Assembly (NCBI GenBank): GCA_949294395.1
Contig: CASFGU010000023.1
Span: 64,021 to 128,020 of the forward strand
Origin: an uncultured bacterium
Lineage (GTDB): Bacteria > Cyanobacteriota > Vampirovibrionia > Gastranaerophilales > Gastranaerophilaceae
Reading direction: 5' to 3'
Length of the DNA stretch: 64,000 bases
Shown here: one piece after another, positions 1-8,778 of the stretch
Numbering within the stretch: position 1 is the stretch's first letter
How the letters are laid out: each line of letters starts with the position of its first letter
Notes under the pieces: model-generated
What the model was told of the DNA's origin: nothing
Database searches by the model: none
What the model saw: the letters and a program-made list of their open reading frames with translations, nothing else
Made by a program: the position numbers and the translations under genes

Positions 1-420
1 ATTTACGGTGAAAAAATTCATCTTATAGCCCGTGAAGAAGCAAAAGGCAAAGGAGAATACAACTACCTTTTGCATAAAATTAAAAATGTATCCCTGACCC
101 GCGAACGCTTTGAAGATGACGGTTTTAATCTTAAAGAGTTTGCAAAACGCTCATTCGGGGTCTATCAGGGTGAAATTTATGATGTGAAATTGCGGTTTAA
201 AGCTGACGCGGCGGAAGATGTTCTGCACTATAATTTTCATCCGACGCAGGAAGTCGTAAAGCAGCCGGACGGAAGTATAATCGTGACTTTCAAGGCAAGC
301 GGCAGCAAACACATTATGTGGCACCTTTTTAAATGGGGGCCGGCGGTGGAAATTCTGGAGCCCCAGAACTTGAAAGAGGATTACAGGGATTATTTAAAAG
401 AAGTCTTAGCAGCAATTTAG
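1..420 (+). CDS. WYL-domain transcriptional regulator, C-terminal part (5' end outside window)
   Basis: The reading frame is open from base 1 and continues without a start, so this is the 3' part of a longer gene. The visible ~139 residues match the C-terminal half of the complete WYL protein at 6591-7553 almost column for column (YGEKI, YNYLLHK, FGVYQGEIYDVKL, YNFHPTQ, FKASG, FKWG), at roughly 60% identity by eye. WYL domains sense ligands or nucleic acid and often regulate DNA-repair or phage-defence genes. It ends 9 bp before a helicase-nuclease gene with a good ribosome site (AGGAG), so the two are probably co-transcribed and the WYL protein may control the pair. Family call is secure; the operon role is inferred. 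Confidence 0.85.
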   Translation: MYGEKIHLIAREEAKGKGEYNYLLHKIKNVSLTRERFEDDGFNLKEFAKRSFGVYQGEIYDVKLRFKADAAEDVLHYNFHPTQEVVKQPDGSIIVTFKASGSKHIMWHLFKWGPAVEILEPQNLKEDYRDYLKEVLAAI

Positions 421-429
421 GAGAGTATT

Positions 430-3400
430 ATGATAACAGCAGAAATTTTGCCTAATAAAAAACAGCAGGAATGTATAGAAAATATTGAAGGGCGTTACCT
501 TGTTCTGGCAGGCCCCGGAACAGGTAAAACCTTTACAATGATTCAGCGAATAAAATATATGTTAGAGCAGGGTATAAATCCGGAGAAAATTCTCTGTCTG
601 ACATTTTCTGACGCCGCTGCAAATGAGGTCAGGACAAGGTTGGAAAAAGAGCTTCAAAAGGCTGACACCGGTGTAAATGTTTATACATACCACGGCTTCT
701 GCAACGAAATTATCACAGACAACCTTATTGACTTTGAACTTCCTGAAAATTTCAAAGTTATACCGGCTGCCGTATCAACAATATTTCTGAAAGAATGCGT
801 GGATGAAATTAATCCTGTTGCCTACAGGACAAAGCGCAATGATCCTTATCATTTTATTTCAAAGATTGCAAAGGGTATTGATGCAATTAAAATGAACAGG
901 CTTACCGGAGAGAAATTCAAACATAATATAGAGGTAAATCCGGACTGGAAGCCTCAGTTTGCTGCTTTAGAGAAGGAATTAAAAGAGAAAACTGAGCAGG
1001 GAAAAAATATTCCGCAGAGGATCCCAAACGGTATAGAAAATGTTAAAAAGAATATTGCACGCGCAGAAGAGCTCTGGAAGTTTTACGAACTCTACCGTTC
1101 AAAAATGGAAGAACAGCACTATGTTGATTTTAACGATATGATTAACCTCGTGCTGGACAAGTTTGAGGAGGATGCTGGATTTCTGTCGCAGATTGCAAAC
1201 AAATATGACTATATTCTTGTTGACGAGTATCAGGATACAAACAGAAACCAGAACGAAATAGTCTTTCAGCTGGCAGGCGCGCAGGAGAGCAAAAATGTTT
1301 TTGTAGTTGGCGACGATGACCAGATAATTTATACGTTTCAGGGTGCAAGGCTTGATACTATAGAAAGATTTCTGGAAAAGTTTCCTGATACAAAAGTTAT
1401 CTGTCTTACAGAAAATATGCGCTCCACACAGAGTATTTTGGATGCGGCAAGAAGGGTTGCAGAACTTGATGACAGAAGGCTTGAGAATAATCCGGAATTC
1501 AGCCGGTACAATATTAATAAAACGCTTGCCGCAATGAATGAGAAAGTTACGGTAAAAGATAAAAAAGTCCGGCTGTACCGCTACGCTGATATTCTGCAGG
1601 AATATCAGGAAATTGTTGATGAGATTGAAAAACTTGTAAATTCATCAGACTGTCCTGTTGATGAGAACGGAGAGAAAAAACTTTCCGAAATTGCAATTCT
1701 CACAAGAAGCAATGATGAGCTGTCGCAGTTTGCGGAAATGCTTAAGGAGAGAAATATTCCATCAGAACTAAAAGAGGGCAAAAGTATTTTTGAAATAAAA
1801 TCTTCAGTTATTTTTTATTACTATATGCAGCTGCGTGTTAATCCTGAATTGCACTCTGATAAGTTTTTTAAACTTATGCTTTCCCGTCCGTTCAGTATTC
1901 ATCCGAAAGATTTTGAGGCTCTCTATGAGCAGTACTCACATTATAAATCTTTTGTTGATATGATTAAAGCGGTTGACAGAAGTGCATTAAAAGAGCCTGA
2001 AAAAATTGAAAATATCCTGAAAGTCTTTGAACATCTTCAGGCTTATAAAACAAATGAAACCTTGAAAAATGTAGTTCTTGAAATTGGCGGCAAAACAGGA
2101 ATTTTTGACTATTACATAAATTCTGAGGTCAACAGAATCGAAAATATTGCAGGGCTTAAAAAAATCGTTGATGAAGCCGTTGATTTTTCAGCTGATTATA
2201 AAAAAATCAGCCTTGAAGATTTTGTTGAATATCTTGATATGTGTCTTAATGATGAGATTGCAATTAAAACAGACAAGGCTCCTCTTACTTTGAATGCTGT
2301 CCAGCTTTCCACATATCATTCCGCGAAAGGCAGAGAATTTGAATATGTGTATATGCCGTCGCTTCTCAGACAGAGCTGGGAGAGCAGCACCCGTTCCGTA
2401 AAGCCGGTTGTTCCTCTTGATGTTTCGGAATATAAAACCGATGCAGAATTAAAAGAATTGAAACGCTCTGACGCTATAAAACTTTTGTATGTCGGTATGA
2501 CAAGGGCAAAACATACCTTAAGGCTTTCCTATCCAAAATTTATCGGCGGGAAAGCACAGACCCCGACGGCTTTTCTCGACGGGTTTGAAGATATTTGCGA
2601 AATCGAGCCGGAACCTTTTACATACGATATAAATTCTTTCTGGCATGAAAGAACAAAATCCCTCCTGAAACGGGATTACGATTACAAAAAGGATTTCTGT
2701 GCACTTGTGGATAAAAAACTTGAGGGCAGGTCTTTTTCACCGACCTCTATTAATACATACCTCAAATGCCCGCGGCAGTATTTGTACGATAATATTCTGG
2801 AATTAGGTGCAAAAGACGGAAGTCCGGATGCGATGAATTACGGAAGAGCGGTGCATTCAGCCTGCGAGTTTGCTGTTAACTATGCAATAGAAAACGGCAG
2901 CTATCCTTCAAAAGAGGATTTCATCAACGAATTTAAAAAAGAATTAAATTCACTTCCGATGTCCTCAATGCAGCAGCGGACAATACATGAGCAGAGAGGC
3001 GAACTGGCTCTTGATAAATACTATGTCCAGCTTTGCAATACTCCCGTGAAAAATCTGTTTGCCGTTGAAAAACGTGTAGTTCTGGAACTAGACGGTATAA
3101 CATTCAAGGGTATAATAGACAGAATTGACAAAAATGATGACGGTACATATACAATTTATGACTATAAAACAGGCAGCGCCAAGACAGATAAAGTTATCTG
3201 TCCTGATGGAGAACATGAAGATTATTACAACCAGATAGGGCTTTATAAGTATTACTTTGAACATCAGACCGGCGGAACTGTCAGGGAAGCAACCTTTATT
3301 TTTCCGGAAGAATTTACCGGCAACCTGCAGCTTAATTTGACTGATGAGGAATGTGAAAAAATTAAAGAAAAATTCCATTCGGCAATCGAAGATATAAAAG

Positions 3401-3483
3401 CTTACAAATTTGAGCCTTCATATAAAGAAGAAGCCTGCAGGTGGTGCGGATACAGAGATTTTTGCAATATGGAAACAGTTTAA
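430..3483 (+). CDS. UvrD/Rep-type helicase fused to AddB-like Fe-S PD-(D/E)XK nuclease
   Basis: A 1017-residue superfamily 1 DNA helicase with a nuclease tail. Visible helicase motifs are Walker A GPGTGKT (28-34), motif II DEYQD (265-269), motif III VVGDDDQIIYTFQGA, motif V TYHSAKGREFE and motif VI LLYVGMTRAKH. The C-terminal ~250 residues form a RecB/AddB-type nuclease: GIIDRID followed by YDYKTG gives the D...E/D-x-K core near residues 896-915. Cysteines at about 780, 1003, 1006 and 1012 (KCPRQY ... CRWCGYRDFC) are the four-cysteine 4Fe-4S staple known from AddB and Cas4. It is expected to unwind and degrade or process DNA ends in the cytoplasm, either as a repair enzyme or in defence. No addA/addB partner lies next to it. 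Its WYL neighbour suggests regulated expression, which is common for defence genes. Confidence 0.88.
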   Translation: MITAEILPNKKQQECIENIEGRYLVLAGPGTGKTFTMIQRIKYMLEQGINPEKILCLTFSDAAANEVRTRLEKELQKADTGVNVYTYHGFCNEIITDNLIDFELPENFKVIPAAVSTIFLKECVDEINPVAYRTKRNDPYHFISKIAKGIDAIKMNRLTGEKFKHNIEVNPDWKPQFAALEKELKEKTEQGKNIPQRIPNGIENVKKNIARAEELWKFYELYRSKMEEQHYVDFNDMINLVLDKFEEDAGFLSQIANKYDYILVDEYQDTNRNQNEIVFQLAGAQESKNVFVVGDDDQIIYTFQGARLDTIERFLEKFPDTKVICLTENMRSTQSILDAARRVAELDDRRLENNPEFSRYNINKTLAAMNEKVTVKDKKVRLYRYADILQEYQEIVDEIEKLVNSSDCPVDENGEKKLSEIAILTRSNDELSQFAEMLKERNIPSELKEGKSIFEIKSSVIFYYYMQLRVNPELHSDKFFKLMLSRPFSIHPKDFEALYEQYSHYKSFVDMIKAVDRSALKEPEKIENILKVFEHLQAYKTNETLKNVVLEIGGKTGIFDYYINSEVNRIENIAGLKKIVDEAVDFSADYKKISLEDFVEYLDMCLNDEIAIKTDKAPLTLNAVQLSTYHSAKGREFEYVYMPSLLRQSWESSTRSVKPVVPLDVSEYKTDAELKELKRSDAIKLLYVGMTRAKHTLRLSYPKFIGGKAQTPTAFLDGFEDICEIEPEPFTYDINSFWHERTKSLLKRDYDYKKDFCALVDKKLEGRSFSPTSINTYLKCPRQYLYDNILELGAKDGSPDAMNYGRAVHSACEFAVNYAIENGSYPSKEDFINEFKKELNSLPMSSMQQRTIHEQRGELALDKYYVQLCNTPVKNLFAVEKRVVLELDGITFKGIIDRIDKNDDGTYTIYDYKTGSAKTDKVICPDGEHEDYYNQIGLYKYYFEHQTGGTVREATFIFPEEFTGNLQLNLTDEECEKIKEKFHSAIEDIKAYKFEPSYKEEACRWCGYRDFCNMETV

Positions 3484-3494
3484 CAATAAAGGCT

Positions 3495-3818
3495 TTAAAT
3501 CATTGCAGACGTAATATTATATAACATTTCCAGCTTTTGGGTATCGTTTTCCATAGCTGAGATATTTTGTTTTATTGCTTCAATGTAATCCTGATTAGTT
3601 GCGGGGATTTTAAATGTAAACATACAGGAAATATCTAAATTCAGGGCTTTTGAAATTTTTTCAAGAGTTTCAGGCTGCGGATAATTCCTTCCTGTTTCAA
3701 TTTTACTCAGGCTCGTAATATCCATATTAATCATTTCCGCAAGCCGCTCCTGCGTAATATTTCTGGATTTCCTTAAACTTTTTATTCTTTTCCCTAGTTT
3801 CGTTTTTAAATTTTCCAT
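3495..3818 (-). CDS. XRE-family regulator of pilin module 1
   Basis: A 107-residue DNA-binding protein with an N-terminal helix-turn-helix of Cro/CI type (about residues 8-65; ITQERLAEMINMDITSLSKIE, with the typical YPQPETLEKISKAL third part). It has a ~40-residue helical C-terminus ending in a LEMLYNITSAMI-like segment. That C-terminus is shared, with divergence, by the regulators at 11296, 24016, 50328 and 56343, so these five are paralogs. It is transcribed away from the prepilin gene at 3946 across a 127-bp space that carries a dyad over the pilin promoter, so it most likely represses or activates that promoter and its own. Target assignment is inference from geometry. Confidence 0.88.
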   Translation of the reverse strand: MENLKTKLGKRIKSLRKSRNITQERLAEMINMDITSLSKIETGRNYPQPETLEKISKALNLDISCMFTFKIPATNQDYIEAIKQNISAMENDTQKLEMLYNITSAMI

Positions 3819-3868
3819 AAATCCTCTAAAACATAATAACTTTTTATTAAATTTAAAATAATAGATTA

Positions 3869-3913
3869 TTTGTCATAGTTAATATTGACAAAAATGCCTA
3901 TAAATCATAATAT
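3869..3913 (+). promoter_or_regulatory. Promoter and dyad operator of pilin module 1
   Basis: A consensus -35 box TTGACA (3885-3890) is followed after exactly 17 bp by TAATAT (3908-3913), reading toward the prepilin gene. The -35 box is embedded in an inverted repeat, TTTGTCA at 3869-3875 and TGACAAA at 3886-3892, with a 10-bp spacer. A protein bound to this dyad would cover the -35 element, so the neighbouring XRE protein could act as a repressor here. Confidence 0.7.
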
Positions 3914-3945
3914 ATTGATTGGTGAGCAATATTTTGAGGTATAAT

Positions 3946-4680
3946 ATGTTAAATCAATCAAAATTTTCGGGATTTACTCTGGCGGAAGTGCTGATAACTC
4001 TTGGAATTATCGGTGTTGTCGCAGCCATGACGCTTCCGTCTTTGATTAATAAAATTCAAAATAGGGAGACTGCAGCAAGGTTGAAAAAATTTTACAGTGC
4101 GATGAATCAGGCGATAAACAGGTCTACCGTCGATAATGGTGAGCCCCGTTACTGGATTGAAACTCTGGTATATCATGACCCAGATTCTTTGTACTCCTGG
4201 TTTGATAAATACATAATGAAGTATATGGTTGTGCTAAAAAGATGTAAGGATGCAAATGTTTCATGTATCGGGGGTTATAAATTCTGTATAACTCCTAGCA
4301 AATGTGTAAGCAGTAATGTTATCTCTTCAAGTTCCGTTTTATATATTTTCGGTGACGGGAGTATGATAACATCTCTAACCGGCGGCGGATATGATGAAGA
4401 AACAGGACTTGCAAACTCGTTGACCCTGCATGTTCGATTTGACACAAACGGATATAAAAAGCCTAATGCCTATGGGCAGGATATATTTTCATTTCGTCTG
4501 AATATCAATGACAAATTTCATTATATGACCTGTGATACTGATAAGGATATAACAGGTGGTATTGTTTATATGACAGATAAAAGAGAAAAACTTGTTTCAG
4601 CCTGCAAAACTGATCCCCAGACCTGCGGCTGTCTTTTGATGTATGACGGCTGGGAGTTTAAAAGGGATTATCCATGGTAA
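3946..4680 (+). CDS. Type IV prepilin-like protein, module 1
   Basis: A 244-residue class III signal protein. A short leader (MLNQSKFSG) is followed by the cleavage/methylation site G|FTLAEVLITLG with the conserved Glu at mature position 5 and a long hydrophobic helix, as in type IV pilins and type II secretion pseudopilins. The globular part carries several cysteines (RCKDANVSC, FCITPSKC, and ACKTDPQTCGC near the end), which suggests disulfide-pinned loops. It ends in DGWEFKRDYPW, a tail shared with four other pilins here. The ATG at 3946 is preferred to an upstream TTG because GAGG lies 6 bp before it. It would be inner-membrane anchored and then assembled into a pilus or pseudopilus. Assembly genes are not in the window. 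Confidence 0.9.
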   Translation: MLNQSKFSGFTLAEVLITLGIIGVVAAMTLPSLINKIQNRETAARLKKFYSAMNQAINRSTVDNGEPRYWIETLVYHDPDSLYSWFDKYIMKYMVVLKRCKDANVSCIGGYKFCITPSKCVSSNVISSSSVLYIFGDGSMITSLTGGGYDEETGLANSLTLHVRFDTNGYKKPNAYGQDIFSFRLNINDKFHYMTCDTDKDITGGIVYMTDKREKLVSACKTDPQTCGCLLMYDGWEFKRDYPW

Positions 4681-4718
4681 TCCGGTTGGGTCTGTTATAT
4701 AAAAACTCCCAGCCGTCA
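4644..4718. repeat. 16-bp perfect inverted repeat across the 3' end of pilin 1
   Basis: TGACGGCTGGGAGTTT inside the last codons of the prepilin (4644-4659, encoding the DGWEF tail) recurs exactly in reverse complement at 4703-4718, beyond the stop codon. The loop is 43 bases and contains the stop codon. There is no U-tract, so this is not a classic terminator. It could be a large mRNA 3' hairpin or the remnant of an inverted pilin 3' end. Confidence 0.75.
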
Positions 4719-4742
4719 GTGAGCACGAATGACGTAAAATAT

Positions 4743-5501
4743 TTACATATTAACTTTTTCATATACATTCGGCAGGTCTTTTACATGCTTAAAACCGTTT
4801 TCAATAAGCATTTGGGCAATGTCAACAAAGTTATCGTAATTTCCGGTAATCAAAGTGCAGTTATCCTGTAACCTTAAAGCAAGGTTGCGCACAAGCTGTG
4901 CCCTTTCTTCCTTTGATTTAATATACGGCCAGAAGTTTCTGCAGAAAAGTACGGTATTTCTTGACGGAATATTTTGTGTGTCAGTGCGAATATCTGCAAC
5001 TGAAAAATTTATCAGTTTTTTCAAATAAGGATTAACTCTGGCCGGATAGTGATTTTTAAAGCCTATCCCGCCGGTCGTATATTTGAAATATTTGTTGAAC
5101 TTCCCGTTTGTAAACCTGTTTATTGCCTCATAATCGTAGTAATCCATATTGACATAATCGCCTTTTGCCATACATATTACACTGCAGTCAACGTCTTTTG
5201 CAATTAAAGGAAAGAATTTTTTAGCTTCCTTTCCGAAAACCTCATTTAATAAGATTGCAAAAGACAGAGATTCTGAGCCGTCTGAACAGGCGTAATTAAT
5301 TACATTAACCTTAGCAGTATTTTTGTACTTTTCTTTAAGGTATTTTCCAAACTCATTCCATTTAAGATCCTTTCTGAAAAAATTGGTTGTGTTTCTGTAT
5401 AAAATTTGACCGGTTTTGCTTCTGACGCAACGGGTATTTGTGCCAAAATCCGGCCTGTATGTTGTGTTATAATATGGATTTGTAATCGGTGTAATCTGCA
5501 T
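4743..5501 (-). CDS. CheR-like SAM-dependent methyltransferase
   Basis: A 252-residue protein resembling the catalytic domain of chemotaxis methyltransferase CheR. The segment NVINYACSDGSESLSFAILL (about residues 66-85) matches the SAM-binding motif I of CheR-type enzymes. NTVLFCRNFWPYI (about 182-194) matches the CheR 'FCRN-x3-Y' motif. The N-terminal helical substrate-binding domain of CheR is replaced by a short segment with a YRPDFGTN motif similar to the 'F-x-G' tags of several other proteins here. No chemoreceptor or other che gene is nearby, so the substrate is unknown. Fold call is good; calling it chemotactic would be speculation. Confidence 0.68.
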   Translation of the reverse strand: MQITPITNPYYNTTYRPDFGTNTRCVRSKTGQILYRNTTNFFRKDLKWNEFGKYLKEKYKNTAKVNVINYACSDGSESLSFAILLNEVFGKEAKKFFPLIAKDVDCSVICMAKGDYVNMDYYDYEAINRFTNGKFNKYFKYTTGGIGFKNHYPARVNPYLKKLINFSVADIRTDTQNIPSRNTVLFCRNFWPYIKSKEERAQLVRNLALRLQDNCTLITGNYDNFVDIAQMLIENGFKHVKDLPNVYEKVNM

Positions 5502-5636
5502 ATTCTATATAAAACCACTAAAAAAAAATTTGTTAGTGCCTGTGAAATCAACCGGTTAAAATTCATTAAGATATTTTTGTTGTTTTACGCAATTTAGCTA
5601 TTAAAATTTACTTATATTATATAAGGGGAAAAATAA

Positions 5637-6458
5637 ATGGCATGGGGAAATTTAACAATAAAAGCTGTAAATCTTGCTAAGTCTGCTTTGCAAAAAAGTG
5701 ACCCGAAGGTCTTACAACAATCTTTAAAAAAACTAAAAACATTAGATTCGTTAGAAGCAAAAATTAGAAAGCTGTCTGCGAGCGGACCTCGTGCACCTGA
5801 GGCAAGACCGGAAAGATGGCTGCCGCTTAATCCTCCTGTAAGATACGGAAAACATAAGATAAAAAGATATTTATATCATTTTACAACGGAAGAAAACTAT
5901 CAAAAAATGCTGAAAAGCGGCGTGATAAAACTATCAAATGACGGGTGTCACGGCGTATTAAACGGTGTTTTTATGACAGATTTGGAAAATCTGACAAAAA
6001 GATGGCGCTGCTCAAAAGATTTTCCTGATAGTGATACAAACATCGGCTGTGTCTTGCTGGCACATGCTGCTAAAGATACAGGAAAAATTGTTGCAATAAG
6101 GGTTCCTACAAAATATCTGGATCATAATTTTTTGAGAATAAGAAGTCAAAACCGGCTGTTTAGAAATGAAAGTATTCCAAGAGAAAAGATGCGAAGCGCA
6201 CATGAAGCAGTTGGTTCTCCGGCAAAATACAGAAATTTGTATGCCGGGCGAAAAGAGGCTGTTGAATATATTTACGGTCAGGAAATTCCTATGGATAAGG
6301 TAGAATTTGTCGGATGTGCTGATAATATAAGTAAGTTGAAGTCAATATTAGAATTAGAAGATGTTGATGAATTTGTGCAGCATAAATTAATGATGGATGC
6401 TTTAAAGTCAATTTTCAAAGGACAGCCTGAAAGGAAATGTCTGGATATAATAACCTGA
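5637..6458 (+). CDS. Putative ADP-ribosyltransferase-fold protein
   Basis: A 273-residue protein. After a Lys-rich helical N-terminus (1-75), the segment KRYLYHFTTEENYQKMLKSG (about 80-100) resembles the first strand and helix of ADP-ribosyltransferase-like folds (DarT, HYD1 and Tpt1-type: 'YH-T-x-n-IL-x-G'). GVLNGVFMTDLE (about 114-125) would be the second conserved element and EAVEYIYGQEIPMDKVEFVG (about 204-223) the third, with a Glu in the usual acidic position. If this holds it may use NAD+ to modify a macromolecule. No secretion signal and no antitoxin-like neighbour are visible. It starts 7 bp after GGGGA. Base composition is lower in GC than that of the housekeeping genes. The family call is by pattern only. 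Confidence 0.45.
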   Translation: MAWGNLTIKAVNLAKSALQKSDPKVLQQSLKKLKTLDSLEAKIRKLSASGPRAPEARPERWLPLNPPVRYGKHKIKRYLYHFTTEENYQKMLKSGVIKLSNDGCHGVLNGVFMTDLENLTKRWRCSKDFPDSDTNIGCVLLAHAAKDTGKIVAIRVPTKYLDHNFLRIRSQNRLFRNESIPREKMRSAHEAVGSPAKYRNLYAGRKEAVEYIYGQEIPMDKVEFVGCADNISKLKSILELEDVDEFVQHKLMMDALKSIFKGQPERKCLDIIT

Positions 6459-6590
6459 GTTCCTGTAATTAGGCAATGCCGTCAAAAGATAATATGCAGG
6501 ATAAAATCAGATAAAATAGAACAAGCTGTTCTTTCTAATGTTTGAAAAGTTGAAAAAATATGATAGAATATTCAAAAGAGAAAGCAGCTT

Positions 6591-7553
6591 ATGAAAAATA
6601 AACCGAGATATTCAAGAGTTTCAGACATATTGGATCTGGCAATTTTTATAGAATCAAAAATTCAGGGAGTTACCATATCAGAAATCGCCGAAAGATACAA
6701 TGTTTCAAGAAGAACGGCAGAAAGAATGCGCGATAGCCTGACCTGTATTTTTCCGCAAATTGATGAAATTGAAGTTGAAGACAATCAGAAACACTGGGGA
6801 TTTATTGATTATTCAATAAAAAATTTAATTTCTTTTTCGCCTGAAGAAATTGCAAATCTTGAACAACTGCAAAATATAGCGGTAAATAATCAATTATCGG
6901 AAGAACTCGGCAAAACTATTGAAAAAATAAAAGTTTTAAACAGAAAAAATATAAATAACATGCAAAACAAAATTGAAATGATTTTGCAAACGGAAGGTTT
7001 GGCAGTCCGTCAGCTTCCGGAATATAAAATAGCCTCCGCTCTGTTTGAAAAAGTCAGAAAAGCTATTAATAATACTAAAATATTAAAAGGAACCTATCAC
7101 GGGAGAGAACGCTTCATTGAGCCTCTCGGCGTAATTTACGGAGAAAAAATTTATCTGGTCGCAAGAGAAAAAGCAAAAGGTGACGGCATTTATAACTATT
7201 TGCTGCATAAGTTTGAAAATCTGGAAATTACGGATAAAGATTACGACAGAGGTAATTTTGATTTGCAAGAATATTCAAATAAATCTTTTGGAGTTTATCA
7301 GGGAGAAATTTATGATGTTAAATTAAAATTTTCTCCTGAAGTCGCTTGCGATGCAGAACAATATAACTTTCATCCCACACAAAAAATGCAAAAAGATGAA
7401 AACGGAAATCTTATTGTAAATTTCAAGGCAAGCGGCGACAGAGAAATTATCTGGCATGTTTTTAAATGGGGTAAAGCTTGTGAGATTTTAGCGCCGAAGG
7501 AATTAAGAGAAGTTTATAAAAACTATCTCAAAGAGAATTTAGAAAAATATTAA
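6591..7553 (+). CDS. WYL-domain transcriptional regulator
   Basis: A 320-residue regulator. Residues ~20-50 form a DeoR/HTH_11-type helix-turn-helix (GVTISEIAERYNVSRRTAER). A helical linker follows, and then a WYL domain from about residue 140 (GTYHGRERFIEPLGVIYGEK, LVAREKAKG, YNYLLHKFENLEI) plus a WCX-type C-terminal extension (FKASGDREIIWHVFKWG, CEILAPKELREVYK). It is the intact paralog of the truncated gene at the start of the window. WYL proteins commonly act as ligand-responsive regulators of defence or repair genes. The next gene on this strand is the AAA+ ATPase 327 bp away, so direct co-transcription is uncertain. Confidence 0.88.
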   Translation: MKNKPRYSRVSDILDLAIFIESKIQGVTISEIAERYNVSRRTAERMRDSLTCIFPQIDEIEVEDNQKHWGFIDYSIKNLISFSPEEIANLEQLQNIAVNNQLSEELGKTIEKIKVLNRKNINNMQNKIEMILQTEGLAVRQLPEYKIASALFEKVRKAINNTKILKGTYHGRERFIEPLGVIYGEKIYLVAREKAKGDGIYNYLLHKFENLEITDKDYDRGNFDLQEYSNKSFGVYQGEIYDVKLKFSPEVACDAEQYNFHPTQKMQKDENGNLIVNFKASGDREIIWHVFKWGKACEILAPKELREVYKNYLKENLEKY

Positions 7554-7880
7554 AAATAAAAAACTAACAAAAATAATATTTTAAAAGATTTCCATAGTAT
7601 CTGCTCCTTTGTTTATAATAATTATAAAAGACTCCTCTGTCAAAATCGTTCGTGAAAGCCAGAATTAGTCTTTATCGTTGCTTTTTGTGAATTAAGAAAA
7701 GCTATAAGATACTTTCGTCTTGATAGAATAAAAATATTAAAAGTCATTAAGTAATATTTGTCTGCACCTTATTAAATAGTGTAAATATATAAATTCTCCT
7801 TGCGACCATTTTTGTCGTACGTATTACCTATAATATAAATTGTTATAGGATTTACACTAAAATATAAGGAGTTTACAACA
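7554..7880. promoter_or_regulatory. Intergenic region with nested dyads upstream of the AAA+/TPR pair
   Basis: A 327-bp AT-rich gap without a gene. Near its 3' end two symmetries nest. TAGTGTAAAT (7777-7786) pairs with ATTTACACTA (7850-7859), a perfect 10-bp arm. CCTATAA and TTATAGG (7828-7850) form an inner 7-bp dyad. The outer right arm lies just before the AAGGAG ribosome site of the ATPase gene, so the structure could be an operator pair or a leader hairpin. No promoter could be assigned with confidence. Confidence 0.45.
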
Positions 7881-8774
7881 ATGGAACAGGAGTATGCAAC
7901 ATTTATTGAAACCTCTGATATAACCTTTGAAGATGTCGGAGGTATGTCGGATTTAAAAGAAGAAATTAAATTAAATATCATTTATCCTTTCAAAAATCCG
8001 GAATTATTTATCCAGTACGGCAAAAAAGCAGGCGGCGGCATTCTGTTATACGGTCCTCCCGGATGCGGCAAAACTTATATCGCAAAAGCTACCGCAAACG
8101 AATGCGGAGCAACTTTTTTTAATATCTCAATTGCAGACATTCTGGATATGCATGTCGGAGTTTCCGAACAAAAATTACGTGAAGTGTTCAGGACTGCAAG
8201 AAGAAAAGCGCCGTCAGTAATTTTTATTGATGAAATAGACGCACTCGGCAACGATAGAATGAAAACAGGTGATAATGTTTATGCCAGAACTTTAGTTAAT
8301 CAGTTTTTAAGTGAACTTGACGGACTCGGCTCTAACAACACCTCTGTAATGATTTTAGGAGCAACAAATGTCCCGTGGTTTGTGGATACTGCACTCAAAC
8401 GTCCCGGAAGATTAGATAAAACTATTTTTGTACCGCCTCCGGAAAAGAGTGCACGTGCAAAGATTTTTGAATTATTGTTAAACGGAAAACCTGTTGAAAA
8501 AATTGATTATAATTTGCTGGCAGCAAATACCAGCAGTTTCTCGTCGGCAGATATTAAAGCTGTCTGTAATGCTGCAATTGATATGAAAATAAGAGAAGCT
8601 ATGAAAACAGGACAAAAAGGTTTAATAAGTACACAGGATTTGTTGCAGGCAATTAAAAAGATTAACCCGTCAACTGCAGAATGGCTTTATACTGCTGAAA
8701 ATTATGTTAAATACAGTAATCAAAGCGGGATGTATGATGCCGTATTAGATTATTTGAATAAGAAGGAAAACTAA
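7881..8774 (+). CDS. AAA+ ATPase of the FtsH/Cdc48-like classic AAA clade
   Basis: A 297-residue single AAA module with no protease or membrane segment. It has the FtsH/p97-type entry ITFEDVGGMSDLKEEI, Walker A GPPGCGKT (58-65), a pore-loop-like stretch DMHVGVSEQKLREVF, Walker B FIDEID with DE at 117-118, sensor I GATN, and arginine fingers in the second region of homology (ALKRPGRLD, about 171-179). The lid domain follows (FSSADIKAVCNAA). A short C-terminal extension resembles that of Vps4/katanin-type remodellers. It probably unfolds or threads a protein substrate in the cytoplasm. It lies 4 bp before the TPR-membrane protein at 8779, which is a likely adaptor or membrane anchor. A housekeeping FtsH is excluded by the absence of transmembrane segments and the HEXXH protease motif. 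Confidence 0.85.
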   Translation: MEQEYATFIETSDITFEDVGGMSDLKEEIKLNIIYPFKNPELFIQYGKKAGGGILLYGPPGCGKTYIAKATANECGATFFNISIADILDMHVGVSEQKLREVFRTARRKAPSVIFIDEIDALGNDRMKTGDNVYARTLVNQFLSELDGLGSNNTSVMILGATNVPWFVDTALKRPGRLDKTIFVPPPEKSARAKIFELLLNGKPVEKIDYNLLAANTSSFSSADIKAVCNAAIDMKIREAMKTGQKGLISTQDLLQAIKKINPSTAEWLYTAENYVKYSNQSGMYDAVLDYLNKKEN

Positions 8775-8778
8775 TAAA

